A stretch of 64,000 bases of DNA from Microbacterium hatanonis (GTDB lineage: Bacteria; Actinomycetota; Actinomycetes; Actinomycetales; Microbacteriaceae). The position numbers and the translations under genes were made by a program. Of this stretch, positions 51,011 to 59,385 are shown one piece after another; the stretch's first letter is position 1, and every line of letters begins with the position of its first letter. Location: NCBI RefSeq assembly GCF_008017415.1, contig NZ_VRSV01000002.1, positions 434,001 through 498,000 on the forward strand, given 5' to 3'. Below the pieces are notes generated by a model that had not been told where the DNA came from, did no database searches, and saw nothing but the letters and a program-made list of their open reading frames with translations.

Positions 51011-52418
51011 AGCCCCGTCGCGCCGGGCACGAGGGCACCGGCGTCGCAGCCGCGCCTTCCTCTCGGCCTTCGCCGCCGTGCTGGGCGTTCTGGTGCTGGT
51101 CGGTGCCGCGGGCGCCGCCATCGGCATCGTGCAGGGCCCGCGGGTGACGAAGGTGCAGGTCGATCCGGGCGGCGCCGTCGCCGCCTCCGGTTCGCGGGTC
51201 ATCCTCGAGACGACGCAGGCCCTGAGCGAGGTGGATGCTGCGCAGGTCACCGTGGATCCGGCGACGCCGTTCACGGTCGACACCTCCGGGCGCAGCGTCG
51301 GGGTGCGCTTCACGCTGCCGCTGCGCGACGACACCGACTACACGGTCACGATCGCCGATGCCTCCGGGCGCGGCGCCGGGCCCGCCTCCACCCTGACGAC
51401 GACGTTCCGAACGCCCGCGCTGCAGCCCTACCTGCTGCAGCGCGGCGGCGACGAGGGCGACACCATCTTCCGCACGGGGTTGGGCGGTGACGCGGTGCCC
51501 GTGTTCACCCACTCCCACATCGAGGACTATCGCGCGACGGCTACCCACCTCGTGGTGTCGGTGCGCACCGACGACGACCGACCAGCGATCCTCGTCACCG
51601 GCCCCGACGGCGAGGACCCGCGAGATCTCGAGCTGCCCGGCGACGGCTTCGTGTCGAACCTGCAGAGCGCCGACCGCGGCGAGACCATCGGCTTCACCTT
51701 CTCCGACGCCGACCTCGGTGCCGGGGGCGGTCGCGAGGCGGCCCTGTTCACCACGTCGGTCGCGACCGGTGCGGCCGACACCCCTCCGCAGGAGGTCGAC
51801 CTCGGCGGCGACGTCCGCGTGGCCGAGTGGCGGTTCGTGCCCGACACCGACAGCATCCTCGTGCTCACGTTCGACGGTCGGCTGCTGCTCTCGGGCGCCG
51901 ACGGGGCGAACGCCGCGCCTCTGGGCACTGCCCTGTCGATCGACGGCATCGCGCGCGGGTCGTCGGAGGCGGTCGTCGAGCGCCTCGAAGGCATGCGGGT
52001 GGTCGACCTCACTGACGGCGGCGAGCAGCCCCTGGTCGAGCCGACGCCGCCGATCGGGTCGCTGGGTGCGGTCACTCCGATGCCGGGTGAGGGTGCCGGC
52101 ACGATCCGCACCTACGCCGAGCTGTCCGACGACGGTGCGTTCGTCTCGACCGTCGTCGCGCGCGTGACCGACGACGGCACGGCCACCGTGCTGCTCGACG
52201 CATCGGCCTCCGACTCGGTGCTGCAGACCTGCGTGTCGGCGAGCGGACGGTACGCCGCCGTGCTCGTCGCGCCGAGCGCCGCGAGCAACCCCTACGACCG
52301 TTACCTCCTGCCGCTGCCGACGCGCCTGCAGACCCACGTGGTCGAGATCGACACCGGCACCGAGGTCTCGGTGCTCGACGGCTTCGGTCTGTCGTGGTGC
52401 CAGGTGCCGCCGGCGTGA
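51000..52418 (+). CDS. Membrane-anchored extracytoplasmic protein, unknown function
   Basis: A 472-residue protein I cannot name. A basic N-terminus (RRARGHRRRSR) and one helix (about residues 20-44) anchor it, with the rest outside. Residues 50-140 look like an Ig-type Big_5 domain (VTVDPATPFTVDTSGRSVGV, then RFTLPLRDDTDYTVTI). The larger C-terminal part has propeller-like repeats (AEWRFVPDTDSILVLTFDGRLLL, SDDGAFVSTVV). Two Cys near the end (LQTCVSASG, SWCQVPPA) could form a disulfide. It overlaps the TIGR03943 gene by 11 bases and the DNA glycosylase gene by four, so it is co-expressed with both. A cell-envelope role is likely. Confidence 0.7.
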   Translation: MSTEAPSRRARGHRRRSRAFLSAFAAVLGVLVLVGAAGAAIGIVQGPRVTKVQVDPGGAVAASGSRVILETTQALSEVDAAQVTVDPATPFTVDTSGRSVGVRFTLPLRDDTDYTVTIADASGRGAGPASTLTTTFRTPALQPYLLQRGGDEGDTIFRTGLGGDAVPVFTHSHIEDYRATATHLVVSVRTDDDRPAILVTGPDGEDPRDLELPGDGFVSNLQSADRGETIGFTFSDADLGAGGGREAALFTTSVATGAADTPPQEVDLGGDVRVAEWRFVPDTDSILVLTFDGRLLLSGADGANAAPLGTALSIDGIARGSSEAVVERLEGMRVVDLTDGGEQPLVEPTPPIGSLGAVTPMPGEGAGTIRTYAELSDDGAFVSTVVARVTDDGTATVLLDASASDSVLQTCVSASGRYAAVLVAPSAASNPYDRYLLPLPTRLQTHVVEIDTGTEVSVLDGFGLSWCQVPPA

Positions 52419-53086
52419 GCGCCCTGCGCCCGGCGCGCCGCGCCGACCTCGACGGGCTCCCGGCCGACGTCGCCCCGCGCCTGTTGGGCGGGGTGCTCGA
52501 GACCGTGATCGCGGGGGAGCGGGTCGCCGTGCGACTCACCGAGGTCGAGGCCTATCACGGCCTCGGCACGGGCCCCGTCCCCGACCCCGGGTCGCACGCC
52601 CGCATGGGCCAGACCCCCCGCAACGCGACGATGTGGGGCGAGCCCGGACACCTGTACGTCTACCTCAGCCACGGCATCCACTCGTGCGTGAACGTCGTCT
52701 GCGGTGCGGAGGGCGTGGCCGGAGGAATCCTGCTGCGCGCCGGCGAGATCGTCGAGGGGGCGGATGCGGCGACCCGGCGCCGGCTCGCACGCCGCGGCGT
52801 CGTACGCTCGCCGAGGGAGCTCGCCAGCGGACCCGGGCGTCTGGGCGACGCGGTCGGGTTGAAGCATCCGATCCACGACGGCATCGACGCGATCGAGCCG
52901 ACCGAGAGGGCGGGTGCCGTCGCATCCCTGCGGGTGCGGGAGCAGCCGCTCGCGACCGTCGTCTCGGGTCCAAGGGTGGGCGTGGCCGGGATCGCGGGCA
53001 CCGAGGCGTTCCCGTGGCGGTTCTGGATCGCCGGCGACCCCACCGTCTCGGCGTTCCGCTGGGGCCGCGGCGCGCGCGACGCCTGA
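52415..53086 (+). CDS. 3-Methyladenine DNA glycosylase (AAG/Mpg family)
   Basis: A 223-residue alkyladenine DNA glycosylase, which removes alkylated purines in base-excision repair. The GTG at 52415 overlaps the preceding stop (GTGA); an in-frame GTG at 52394 would add seven residues and is less likely. Family motifs are APRLLGGVLET, RLTEVEAYHG with the catalytic Glu, DPGSHARMGQTPRNATMWG, GHLYVYLSHGIH (DNA-intercalating Tyr region), NVVCG and a GPGRLGDAVGL motif. It is cytoplasmic. Its presence at the end of an envelope and zinc gene string seems positional rather than functional. Confidence 0.92.
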   Translation: MSALRPARRADLDGLPADVAPRLLGGVLETVIAGERVAVRLTEVEAYHGLGTGPVPDPGSHARMGQTPRNATMWGEPGHLYVYLSHGIHSCVNVVCGAEGVAGGILLRAGEIVEGADAATRRRLARRGVVRSPRELASGPGRLGDAVGLKHPIHDGIDAIEPTERAGAVASLRVREQPLATVVSGPRVGVAGIAGTEAFPWRFWIAGDPTVSAFRWGRGARDA

Positions 53087-53129
53087 CCCCGCCCTGCCCC
53101 CCCCCGCCCGGGCCCGACCCGGCCGACAC

Positions 53130-53206
53130 GACCGCGAGACTTCATCCCCGCTTCGAGACTGCGCTCCTGGGCGGCAGTCTCGTAGCCCGGGTGGAGTCTC
53201 GCGGTC
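53130..53206. repeat. Nested palindromic element
   Basis: An outer 12-bp pair, GACCGCGAGACT (53130-53141) with AGTCTCGCGGTC (53195-53206), encloses an inner 9-bp pair CGAGACTGC (53154-53162) with GCAGTCTCG (53174-53182). The 77-nt unit would fold into two stacked stems and lies in the gap between the glycosylase and the next gene. Confidence 0.65.
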
Positions 53207-53268
53207 TGAGGTGCTGGGCGGGGCCGGGGGAGGTGGGCGTTCAGGTCGCTCGGATAGGTTGGCTTCTC

Positions 53269-54525
53269 GTGTCGCGAGAACTTCGGAATATCTGGTTGTG
53301 GTTCCTGGGCGCTCACGCGCTCGTCGTGGCGCTCGGGTTCCTGCTGTGGAGTCAGCCCATGGGCGACGTCTACAACGTCTACGAGCCGTGGTCGAACCAG
53401 GCCCTCGGCGGCGGCGGCATCGTGGGCATCACGGTGGCGTGGGTGTATCCGCAGGTCGCGCTCGTGCCGATGCTCGCCGCGCACCTGTTCTCGTGGATCG
53501 CCGGATACACGTTCGGGTGGGCCGTGCTCGTCTGCGTGCTCGACGCGGCGGCGTTCGCCTTCCTCGTGGGCCGGGGCCGCTCGCGGGCCCGCATGGCGGG
53601 AGCCCGCGTCTGGCTCGTGCTGTTCGTCCTCCTCGGTCCGATCGGCATGTACCGGATCGATGCGATCACCGTCCCCCTCGCGATCGTCGCGCTGCTGCTC
53701 GCGATCCGCCACCCCGCCGTCTCCTCGGCCATCCTCACCATCGGAGCCTGGATCAAGATCTGGCCGGCCGCCGTGGTCCTCGCCCTGACGATCGCCGCCC
53801 GCAAGCGCTGGTGGGTCGTGGTGGCATCGGCCGGAGCGACCGCCGCGGCCGTGGTGCTCGTGATCGTCGCGCTCGGCGGCGCGGGAAACCTCACCGGCTT
53901 CATCACCGCGCAGGTCGGTCGGGGCCTGCAGATGGAGAGCACCGCCGCGACCCCCTTCGTGTGGCTCGCCGTGTTCGGCGTCAACGGGGCCAAGGTGGCC
54001 TTCGACGACGAGATCATCACGTTCGCCGTCTACGGTCCGGGCGTCGACACGATGGCCGCGCTCCTCACGCCGCTGATGGCGCTGGCGGTCGCGGCGGTCT
54101 GTATCGTCGGCGTGCTCAAGGCCAAGGCCGGGGCGCGGATGCTGCGCCTCCTCCCGCCGCTGACGCTCACGCTCGTGCTCGTGCTCATCGTCTTCAACAA
54201 GGTCGGCTCGCCCCAGTTCGTCGCGTGGATCATCGCGCCCTTCGTCCTCTGGGTCATCGTGGACCGCAGCGGTATCCGGCGCGGCCTGCAGTACGCCGCG
54301 ATCACGGCGTTGCTCACGCAGGGTGTGTACCCGCTCGTGTTCGACCTCGTCCGTGTCGCGAACCCGATCGGCGTTGTCGTGCTCACCGCGCGCAACGTCA
54401 TGCTCGTCGTCCTGCTGGTGTGGGTCGTGCAGCAGCTGCTGCGGGTTCCGACCGAGCGATCGCGCGTCGCCCATATCGCAGCATCCGGCGCTCGCAGGGC
54501 CGACGCGCCGCCCGTGCTAGACTGA
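53269..54525 (+). CDS. Polytopic membrane protein, GT87/mannosyltransferase-like
   Basis: A 418-residue protein of about ten hydrophobic segments. The GTG at 53269 follows a TAGGTT hexamer (53255-53260), hinting at a leaderless start. The pattern of an early helix, a polar loop with YNVYEPW then ITVAWVYPQVAL, and later GAWIKIWPAAV resembles polyprenol-phosphate-dependent mannosyltransferases of the DUF2029/GT87 group, in which an acidic loop residue is catalytic. Such enzymes extend lipoglycans on the outer face of the membrane. The family assignment is by overall look, and no definitive motif was found. It stands alone before the ribosomal-protein operon. Confidence 0.7.
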   Translation: MSRELRNIWLWFLGAHALVVALGFLLWSQPMGDVYNVYEPWSNQALGGGGIVGITVAWVYPQVALVPMLAAHLFSWIAGYTFGWAVLVCVLDAAAFAFLVGRGRSRARMAGARVWLVLFVLLGPIGMYRIDAITVPLAIVALLLAIRHPAVSSAILTIGAWIKIWPAAVVLALTIAARKRWWVVVASAGATAAAVVLVIVALGGAGNLTGFITAQVGRGLQMESTAATPFVWLAVFGVNGAKVAFDDEIITFAVYGPGVDTMAALLTPLMALAVAAVCIVGVLKAKAGARMLRLLPPLTLTLVLVLIVFNKVGSPQFVAWIIAPFVLWVIVDRSGIRRGLQYAAITALLTQGVYPLVFDLVRVANPIGVVVLTARNVMLVVLLVWVVQQLLRVPTERSRVAHIAASGARRADAPPVLD

Positions 54526-54558
54526 CTCTTCGTCTGCGCGCACTCCAGCACGCAGTAC

Positions 54559-54608
54559 GCACCCCTCCCTCATCGAACAGCCTCTTCGGCTGCGCGCGAG
54601 CGGGGTGC
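54559..54608 (+). promoter_or_regulatory. Structured leader upstream of rpmB
   Basis: In the 138-nt gap before rpmB, GCACCCC (54559-54565) pairs with GGGGTGC (54602-54608), enclosing a small hairpin CAGCC-TCTTC-GGCTG (54578-54592). A second imperfect hairpin around GGTGGCACCGTCCGGTGTCAC follows near 54625-54645. A -10-like TAGACT at 54518-54523 would place the start just before this leader. It may be an autoregulatory ribosomal-protein leader; no known class was recognised. Confidence 0.45.
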
Positions 54609-54663
54609 AGACAAGGGATCTTGGGTGGCACCGTCCGGTGTCACGGTACTAAGGAGAATCACT

Positions 54664-54900
54664 ATGGCAGCAGTGTGCCAGGTGACCGGCGCTGTTCCCG
54701 GCTTCGGTCACAACATCTCGCACTCGCACCGCCGGACGAAGCGCCGCTTCGACCCGAACGTGCAGCGCAAGACCTATCTCGTTCCGTCGCTCGGTCGCAA
54801 GATCACGATCAACGTGTCCGCGAAGGGCATCAAGGTCATTGATGCTCGTGGCATCGAGGCAGTCGTCAAAGACATGCTCGCAAGGGGTGTGAAGCTCTGA
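54664..54900 (+). CDS. rpmB: 50S ribosomal protein L28
   Basis: A 78-residue L28 with AAGGAG upstream of the ATG at 54664. The body matches bacterial L28 ([42 protein letters not shown]). Zinc-binding L28 proteins carry two CxxC pairs; here only Cys5 remains and no partner cysteines follow, so this is the zinc-free form. It heads the rpmB-rpmG-rpsN cluster and shares one base with the rpmG start (TGATG). No Zur box was found in front of it, so expression is probably constitutive. Confidence 0.97.
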   Translation: MAAVCQVTGAVPGFGHNISHSHRRTKRRFDPNVQRKTYLVPSLGRKITINVSAKGIKVIDARGIEAVVKDMLARGVKL

Positions 54901-55070
54901 TGGCTAAGAAAGCACAGGACGTTCGTCCGATCATCAAGCTGCGTTCGACCGCGGGCACGGGGTACACCTACGTGACGCGCAAGAACCGCCGCAACAACCC
55001 CGACCGCATCGTGCTCAAGAAGTACGACCCCGTGGTCCGCAAGCACGTCGACTTCCGAGAGGAGCGCTAA
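54900..55070 (+). CDS. rpmG: 50S ribosomal protein L33
   Basis: A 56-residue protein with the L33 signature: [19 protein letters not shown], then [17 protein letters not shown]. There are no cysteines, so it is the zinc-independent (C-minus) type. The ATG shares its first base with the L28 stop codon and lies 4 nt after GTGTGAAG-like sequence at the L28 end. rpsN begins 2 nt after its TAA. It is a component of the large ribosomal subunit near the E site. Confidence 0.97.
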   Translation: MAKKAQDVRPIIKLRSTAGTGYTYVTRKNRRNNPDRIVLKKYDPVVRKHVDFREER

Positions 55071-55072
55071 AC

Positions 55073-55378
55073 ATGGCAAAGAAGAGCAAGATCGCGCGCA
55101 ATGAGCAGCGCAAGGTCATCGTCGCCCGCTGGGCCACGAAGCGTGCCGAGCTGAAGAAGGCTCTGGTCGACCCCAACTCCACCGACGAGCAGCGCGAAGC
55201 CGCTCGCGTGGGCCTGCAGAAGCTGCCCCGCAATGCGTCGCCCGCCCGCGTGCGCAGCCGCGACGTCATCGACGGCCGCCCCCGCGGTGTGCTGACGAAG
55301 TTCGGCATCTCGCGTGTGCGCTTCCGCGACATGGCTCACCGGGGCGAGCTGCCCGGCGTGACCAAGTCGAGCTGGTAA
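55073..55378 (+). CDS. rpsN: 30S ribosomal protein S14 (zinc-independent type)
   Basis: A 101-residue S14. The long form without the CxxC...CxxC zinc site is recognisable by its length and by [20 protein letters not shown], then [22 protein letters not shown] and [20 protein letters not shown]. The ribosome site lies within the GAGAGGAGCGC at the end of rpmG. In streptomycetes and mycobacteria a zinc-free L28-L33-S14 set is the zinc-starvation paralogue; in this lineage it looks like the standard set, since a strong terminator and no Zur site frame it. Confidence 0.96.
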   Translation: MAKKSKIARNEQRKVIVARWATKRAELKKALVDPNSTDEQREAARVGLQKLPRNASPARVRSRDVIDGRPRGVLTKFGISRVRFRDMAHRGELPGVTKSSW

Positions 55379-55414
55379 CAGGTCGACGGTCCCCGTGACC
55401 GACTGAACCGCTGG

Positions 55415-55447
55415 AAGGGCGGGATCTCCTCAGGAGATCCCGCCCTT
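55415..55447 (+). terminator. Intrinsic terminator after rpsN
   Basis: AAGGGCGGGATCTC (55415-55428) pairs perfectly with GAGATCCCGCCCTT (55434-55447) around a 5-nt loop and is followed by TCTCGTT. It is the clearest terminator in the window, 36 nt after the S14 stop. Confidence 0.92.
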
Positions 55448-55680
55448 TCTCGTTCCCGCCGCCGGAGACGTCGGCGGGAGGGCGGGACCGAGCCTCAACA
55501 GCCCCATTCGTCACACCAGCCCCGCGACACGGCGTCCGAATGCGTCACGAGCCCCGGAAATACGCGGTTCTCCCCGGGATCGTTGATACATTCGAGGCGG
55601 TCGATCCGACCACCCGGAGGCATTCCGCCTCCGTCCGAAGAAATAAGGGGCGGCGTCTGCCGCCTTGGAGGACAACCCCA
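55448..55680 (+). other. HU promoter and leader region
   Basis: No coding frame is credible here. TACATT at 55587-55592 is a plausible -10 for the HU gene, leaving an untranslated leader of about 85 nt that ends with TTGGAGGACAACCCCA before the ATG. The rest shows nothing recognisable. Confidence 0.45.
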
Positions 55681-55968
55681 ATGGCTGACAAGTCCATCAC
55701 CAAGACCGAACTCGTCGCGAGCATCGCGAGCGCCACCGGCCAGAGCCAGTCCGCCGTGTCGGGCGTGCTCGACTCCCTCTTCTCCACCGTCTCCGAGGCG
55801 GTCGCCAAGGGCAGCAAGGTCTCGATCCCCGGCTGGATCGCCTTCGAGCAGGTCGAGACGTCGGCTCGCACGGGCCGCAACCCGCAGACCGGCGAAGAGA
55901 TCAAGATCCCCGCGGGCAAGCGCGTCAAGGTCACCGCCGGCTCGAAGCTGAAGGCAGCCGTCAAGTAA
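55681..55968 (+). CDS. HU-family DNA-binding protein
   Basis: A 95-residue HU protein with the ATG at 55681 and a strong GGAGG eight nt upstream. It has the HU fold: KTELVASIASATGQSQSAVSG helices, then SKVSIPGWIAFEQVETSARTGRNPQTGEEIKIP, where the arm contains the conserved R-x-N-P DNA-intercalating turn, and the closing KVTAGSKLKAAVK. It lacks the long Lys/Ala/Pro-rich tail of the mycobacterial HupB. It compacts the nucleoid. A terminator with a UUCG tetraloop follows directly. Confidence 0.95.
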   Translation: MADKSITKTELVASIASATGQSQSAVSGVLDSLFSTVSEAVAKGSKVSIPGWIAFEQVETSARTGRNPQTGEEIKIPAGKRVKVTAGSKLKAAVK

Positions 55969-56011
55969 GACGACATGACGCTCGCCGCGCGACAGCGTGG
56001 CACCAGCGCTC

Positions 56012-56043
56012 CAGAGGGGGGATGCTTCGGCATCCCCCCTCTG
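56012..56043 (+). terminator. Intrinsic terminator after the HU gene
   Basis: A perfect 14-bp stem (CAGAGGGGGGATGC, 56012-56025, with its complement 56030-56043) closed by a TTCG tetraloop, an especially stable hairpin. It lies 43 nt after the HU stop; the tail is GC-mixed rather than U-rich. Confidence 0.88.
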
Positions 56044-56097
56044 CTGTGTCCACCGCTTCCCGGCTCTGTCGCGTTCGCGCGCGAATAAGCTTGCACA

Positions 56098-58131
56098 ATG
56101 ACCACGACCACTCCTCGCGGCACCACCGCGCCGCGCGGAACGTCGGGAACACCGACATCGTCGGCCCGCACGCTCCGCGTCGCGGGTCTCGCGATCCTCC
56201 TGGTCGTCTCGGCCATCGCTCTCGTCGGCGGCCTCGTCTACGGCGGCGGCGCGGCGCCGCTGCTCATCGGCGACGCCGGCCCGGTCGTACGCTGGGGCCT
56301 TCCCGCCGCGAAGCTCGTCGTCAACCTCGCCGCGGCGGGCATGCTCGGCTCGCTCGTCCTCGCCCTCTGGGCGTTGCCGGCGGGCCAGCGCGGTTTCGAC
56401 ACCGCTCTCGACACCGCCTCGATCAGCGCGGCGATCTTCACCCTCGCGTCCGCTGCGACCGGGTTCCTCACGTTCGTCAACACGATGAACGCCGTCCCCA
56501 GCGCGGACGCCGTGTTCGGCCAGCAGCTGGGCCGGTTCCTCGTCGAGGTCGAGCTCGGCCGCGCCTGGCTCATCACCACGATCGCCGGCGCGGTGCTGAC
56601 GGTGCTCACCTTCGCCGTCCGGTCGTGGACCCCCACCCTGTTCGTCGCCCTTCTTGCGATCGTCGCGCTCGTGCCGATGGGAACGCAGGGGCACGCGGGT
56701 GAAGAGGCCAACCACACCCTCGCCGTCACGGCGCTCGTCCTGCACATCCTCGCGGCGGCGGTCTGGCTGGGCGGCCTCGTCCTCCTCGTGGTGGTGCGCC
56801 CCGTGCTCGAGAAGGGCGCGCTGAAGGACGTGCTGCTGCGGTACTCGAGTCTCGCGCTCATCGCGTTCGTGGTCGTCGCGATCTCGGGCACCGTGCGCGC
56901 CTCGATCGGCCTCGGCGGATGGGAGCAGCTCGGCTCGCCCTACGGGATCCTCGTGATCGTCAAGGTCGTCGCGCTCCTGGGGATGGGCGTCCTCGGTGCG
57001 TGGTACCGCGTGCGCCTGATCTCCCGTCTGCCCGACAGCGGAGCATCCCGTCGGTTCTGGGGCCTCATCGCCCTCGAGCTCGGCTTCATGGGCCTCGCCA
57101 GCGGCGCGGCGGCGGCGCTCGCGCGCACCCCCACCCCGGGCGACGCCATCCCGGTGGTCCAGACGCCCGCAGAGGTGCTCACCGGGGCGCCTCTCCCGCC
57201 CGAGCTCGACCTCAACGCGTGGCTCACGACCATCGACGTCGACCTGCTCTGGGCCTTCGCCGTCGGGTTCGGCCTCTTCTTCTACCTGGCGGGCGTCGTC
57301 CGCATGCGGCGTCGCGGCGACGCGTGGCCGATCCACCGCACCGTGTCCTGGGTCGCGGGGATGCTGCTGCTGCTCTGGGTCACCGCGGGGCCGATCAACG
57401 CCTACCAGGACTACCTGTTCAGCATGCACATGATCGGCCACATGCTGCTGAGCATGGCGATCCCGCTCCTGCTCGTGCTCGGGGCTCCCGTGACGTTGGC
57501 CGCGCGGGCGATCCGCAAGCGCGACGACGGCACGCGCGGCGGACGCGAGTGGATCCTGTGGGCCGTGCACAGCCCGGTCTCGAAGGTGCTCACCAACCCC
57601 TACGTCGCCGCGGGGCTCTTCATCGGATCGCTCTGGGCCTTCTACTACAGCGACCTGTTCCGGTGGTCGCTCTACGACCACATCGGCCACGAGTGGATGG
57701 TCGCGCACTTCCTCATCACGGGGTACCTCTTCGTGCTCTCGCTCATCGGGATCGATCCGGTGCCCTACCGGCTGCCCTACGCGATGCGCCTGCTGGTGCT
57801 CATCGCGGTCATGGCCATGCACGCCTTCTTCGGAATCGCGATCATGATGCAGACCGGCCTCTTCGTCGCGGAATGGTTCGGATCGATGGGCCGCACGTGG
57901 GGGGTGTCGCCCCTCGAGGACCAGTACCTCGGCGGCGGTGTCGCGTGGTCGGTGGGGGAGATTCCCACGCTGATCCTCGCGATCGCGGTCGCGATCCAGT
58001 GGAGCCGGTCGGACGAGCGGATGCAGCGCCGACGCGATCGGCAGGTCGACCGCGCCGGCGACCCCGAGCTCGACGAGTACAACGCACAGCTCGCCGCTCT
58101 CGCCGAGCGGGATTCCCGCGCCGCGCGCTGA
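56098..58131 (+). CDS. Fused copper protein CopD and cytochrome oxidase assembly factor CtaG
   Basis: A 677-residue membrane protein combining two families. The N-terminal half (to about residue 330) is CopD-like, with helices and QGHAGEEANHTLAVTALVLHILAAAVW, holding histidines used in copper transfer. The C-terminal half is a caa3-type CtaG domain, with SMHMIGHMLLSMAIPLLLVLG, HEWMVAHFLITGYLF, IDPVPYRLPYAMRLL and MHAFFGIAIM. It likely brings copper to cytochrome c oxidase. The ATG at 56098 sits 6 nt after TAAGCT (56086-56091), again fitting a leaderless mRNA. The fused form is usual in actinobacteria and is not split by any frameshift here. Confidence 0.93.
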   Translation: MTTTTPRGTTAPRGTSGTPTSSARTLRVAGLAILLVVSAIALVGGLVYGGGAAPLLIGDAGPVVRWGLPAAKLVVNLAAAGMLGSLVLALWALPAGQRGFDTALDTASISAAIFTLASAATGFLTFVNTMNAVPSADAVFGQQLGRFLVEVELGRAWLITTIAGAVLTVLTFAVRSWTPTLFVALLAIVALVPMGTQGHAGEEANHTLAVTALVLHILAAAVWLGGLVLLVVVRPVLEKGALKDVLLRYSSLALIAFVVVAISGTVRASIGLGGWEQLGSPYGILVIVKVVALLGMGVLGAWYRVRLISRLPDSGASRRFWGLIALELGFMGLASGAAAALARTPTPGDAIPVVQTPAEVLTGAPLPPELDLNAWLTTIDVDLLWAFAVGFGLFFYLAGVVRMRRRGDAWPIHRTVSWVAGMLLLLWVTAGPINAYQDYLFSMHMIGHMLLSMAIPLLLVLGAPVTLAARAIRKRDDGTRGGREWILWAVHSPVSKVLTNPYVAAGLFIGSLWAFYYSDLFRWSLYDHIGHEWMVAHFLITGYLFVLSLIGIDPVPYRLPYAMRLLVLIAVMAMHAFFGIAIMMQTGLFVAEWFGSMGRTWGVSPLEDQYLGGGVAWSVGEIPTLILAIAVAIQWSRSDERMQRRRDRQVDRAGDPELDEYNAQLAALAERDSRAAR

Positions 58132-58145
58132 CCGGTCGGCCGGTC
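58130..58145. terminator. Small hairpin between convergent genes
   Basis: GACCGG-TCGG-CCGGTC starts within the TGA of the copD-ctaG gene and ends at the stop of the facing gene. It is short and lacks a U-tract, so terminator function is only possible. Confidence 0.35.
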
Positions 58146-59266
58146 TACGAGGTGCGGTTGCCGCCGACCTTGATCGATGCGGTGCCGTCGGGGAGCACCT
58201 CGACCGACCCGTTGATGACGAACGGCACATCCTCGGTGACCGTGCGCACCGATCCGTCGTAGAGCGAGCGGATCTGCACCTCGACGCGGGCTACGGCATC
58301 GGCCTGGGCGATGCTCCAGCCGGCGCCGTCGGGGGTCACCGTGATGGCGGGGTGCTGCACGATCGACCATGCCGGAAGGCTGATGATGCGGTTCTGCACC
58401 GTGAGGCCGAACGGACAACCGGTCGGTTGAAGCACCTGCTGGGTCGCGCAGTCGGCGAGGAACCCCTCGACCCGCTGCTGCACGACGTCGACGAACTCGG
58501 TCGTCGCCTCCGCCTGGATGCGAACCGGGATGGCGGCGGAGGGCAGGTCTGCGAGCACCGCCACGCCGGGCGTGGCCGAGATCTGCGTGTCGACGTCGAC
58601 GGAGTAGATACCGGGCGAGAAGACGAGCAGCGGCACGGCTGCGAGCGGGTCGGCGTCCACACCGTCGGCCGAGACCTGGCGCTTGTCGACCTCGAAGCCG
58701 TTGACGGCGAAGCGCATCGACCCGGTGACGACGAGATCCATGACGGCGAGCGGACTCTTCGCGAAGGTCCAGCTCGGCACCACCCCGATCCAGCCGTCCT
58801 GAGCGACCTCGAACGTCGATGTCCCGCGGTGCCCGCCCGCGACGTACTCCACGGTCACGCGGGTGGTGTCGCCGGATGCCTCCTCGGAGACGCCGACCAC
58901 ATCCGTGAGCGACGACAGCGCGGCGCTGCGCAGGAGTGCGTCCGATGCGGTGGACGCAAGCCCCGCCGCCTCCAGCTCGGCCGCGTCGAGGTCGACCCCG
59001 GGCACGGCCAGCGCGTCGGCTGCTCGGCCGTCCGAGAGGAGGTCGAGATAGCGCAGCACGAAGGCGGTCGGGCTGTACAGCTCGCGGTAGAGCGTCACGC
59101 CGCCGGCGGCCAGCGCGGCGAACAGCAGGACGGCCACGACGCCGATCGCGCCGAGCTCGAGCCCCAGGCGCCGCGGACGCCGGTCGGGCGTCGGCGGGGC
59201 GGGCGGTGCGGACAGCGTCCCGCTGGGGGCCGCCGGCGCCGCAGTCCCCCCGAGCTCGTGGTTCAC
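58145..59266 (-). CDS. Membrane-anchored conserved hypothetical protein
   Basis: A 373-residue protein of no named family. A proline- and alanine-rich cytoplasmic tail of about 35 residues precedes one transmembrane helix (about 36-60, LGAIGVVAVLLFAALAAGG). The rest is extracytoplasmic and appears to hold repeated beta-rich modules (VEYVAGGHRGTSTFEVAQDGW; VFSPGIYSVDVDTQIS), with two Cys near CATQQVLQPTGC that may form a disulfide. The start is the GTG at 59266; its -10 TAGACT lies six nt before it, so the mRNA seems leaderless. A divergent helicase gene shares the promoter region. Its role is unknown, perhaps at the cell wall. Confidence 0.72.
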   Translation of the reverse strand: MNHELGGTAAPAAPSGTLSAPPAPPTPDRRPRRLGLELGAIGVVAVLLFAALAAGGVTLYRELYSPTAFVLRYLDLLSDGRAADALAVPGVDLDAAELEAAGLASTASDALLRSAALSSLTDVVGVSEEASGDTTRVTVEYVAGGHRGTSTFEVAQDGWIGVVPSWTFAKSPLAVMDLVVTGSMRFAVNGFEVDKRQVSADGVDADPLAAVPLLVFSPGIYSVDVDTQISATPGVAVLADLPSAAIPVRIQAEATTEFVDVVQQRVEGFLADCATQQVLQPTGCPFGLTVQNRIISLPAWSIVQHPAITVTPDGAGWSIAQADAVARVEVQIRSLYDGSVRTVTEDVPFVINGSVEVLPDGTASIKVGGNRTS

Positions 59267-59385
59267 CTCCTCAGTCTAGGAAACCTCCGCTGAGCGACCG
59301 CCGCTGCGTCTCCGTTCGTTACCCTTCCGTTCCGAGCGGGGGACGATCCGCTGCTCGCGGCGCGTAGGGCGAATAACATGAACCG

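Noticed and set aside
54526..54663. Zur box before rpmB
   Set aside because: The zinc locus is only 5 kb away and the ribosomal proteins are zinc-free, so I looked for a TGAnAAnGATTnTCA-like palindrome in the leader. None is present.
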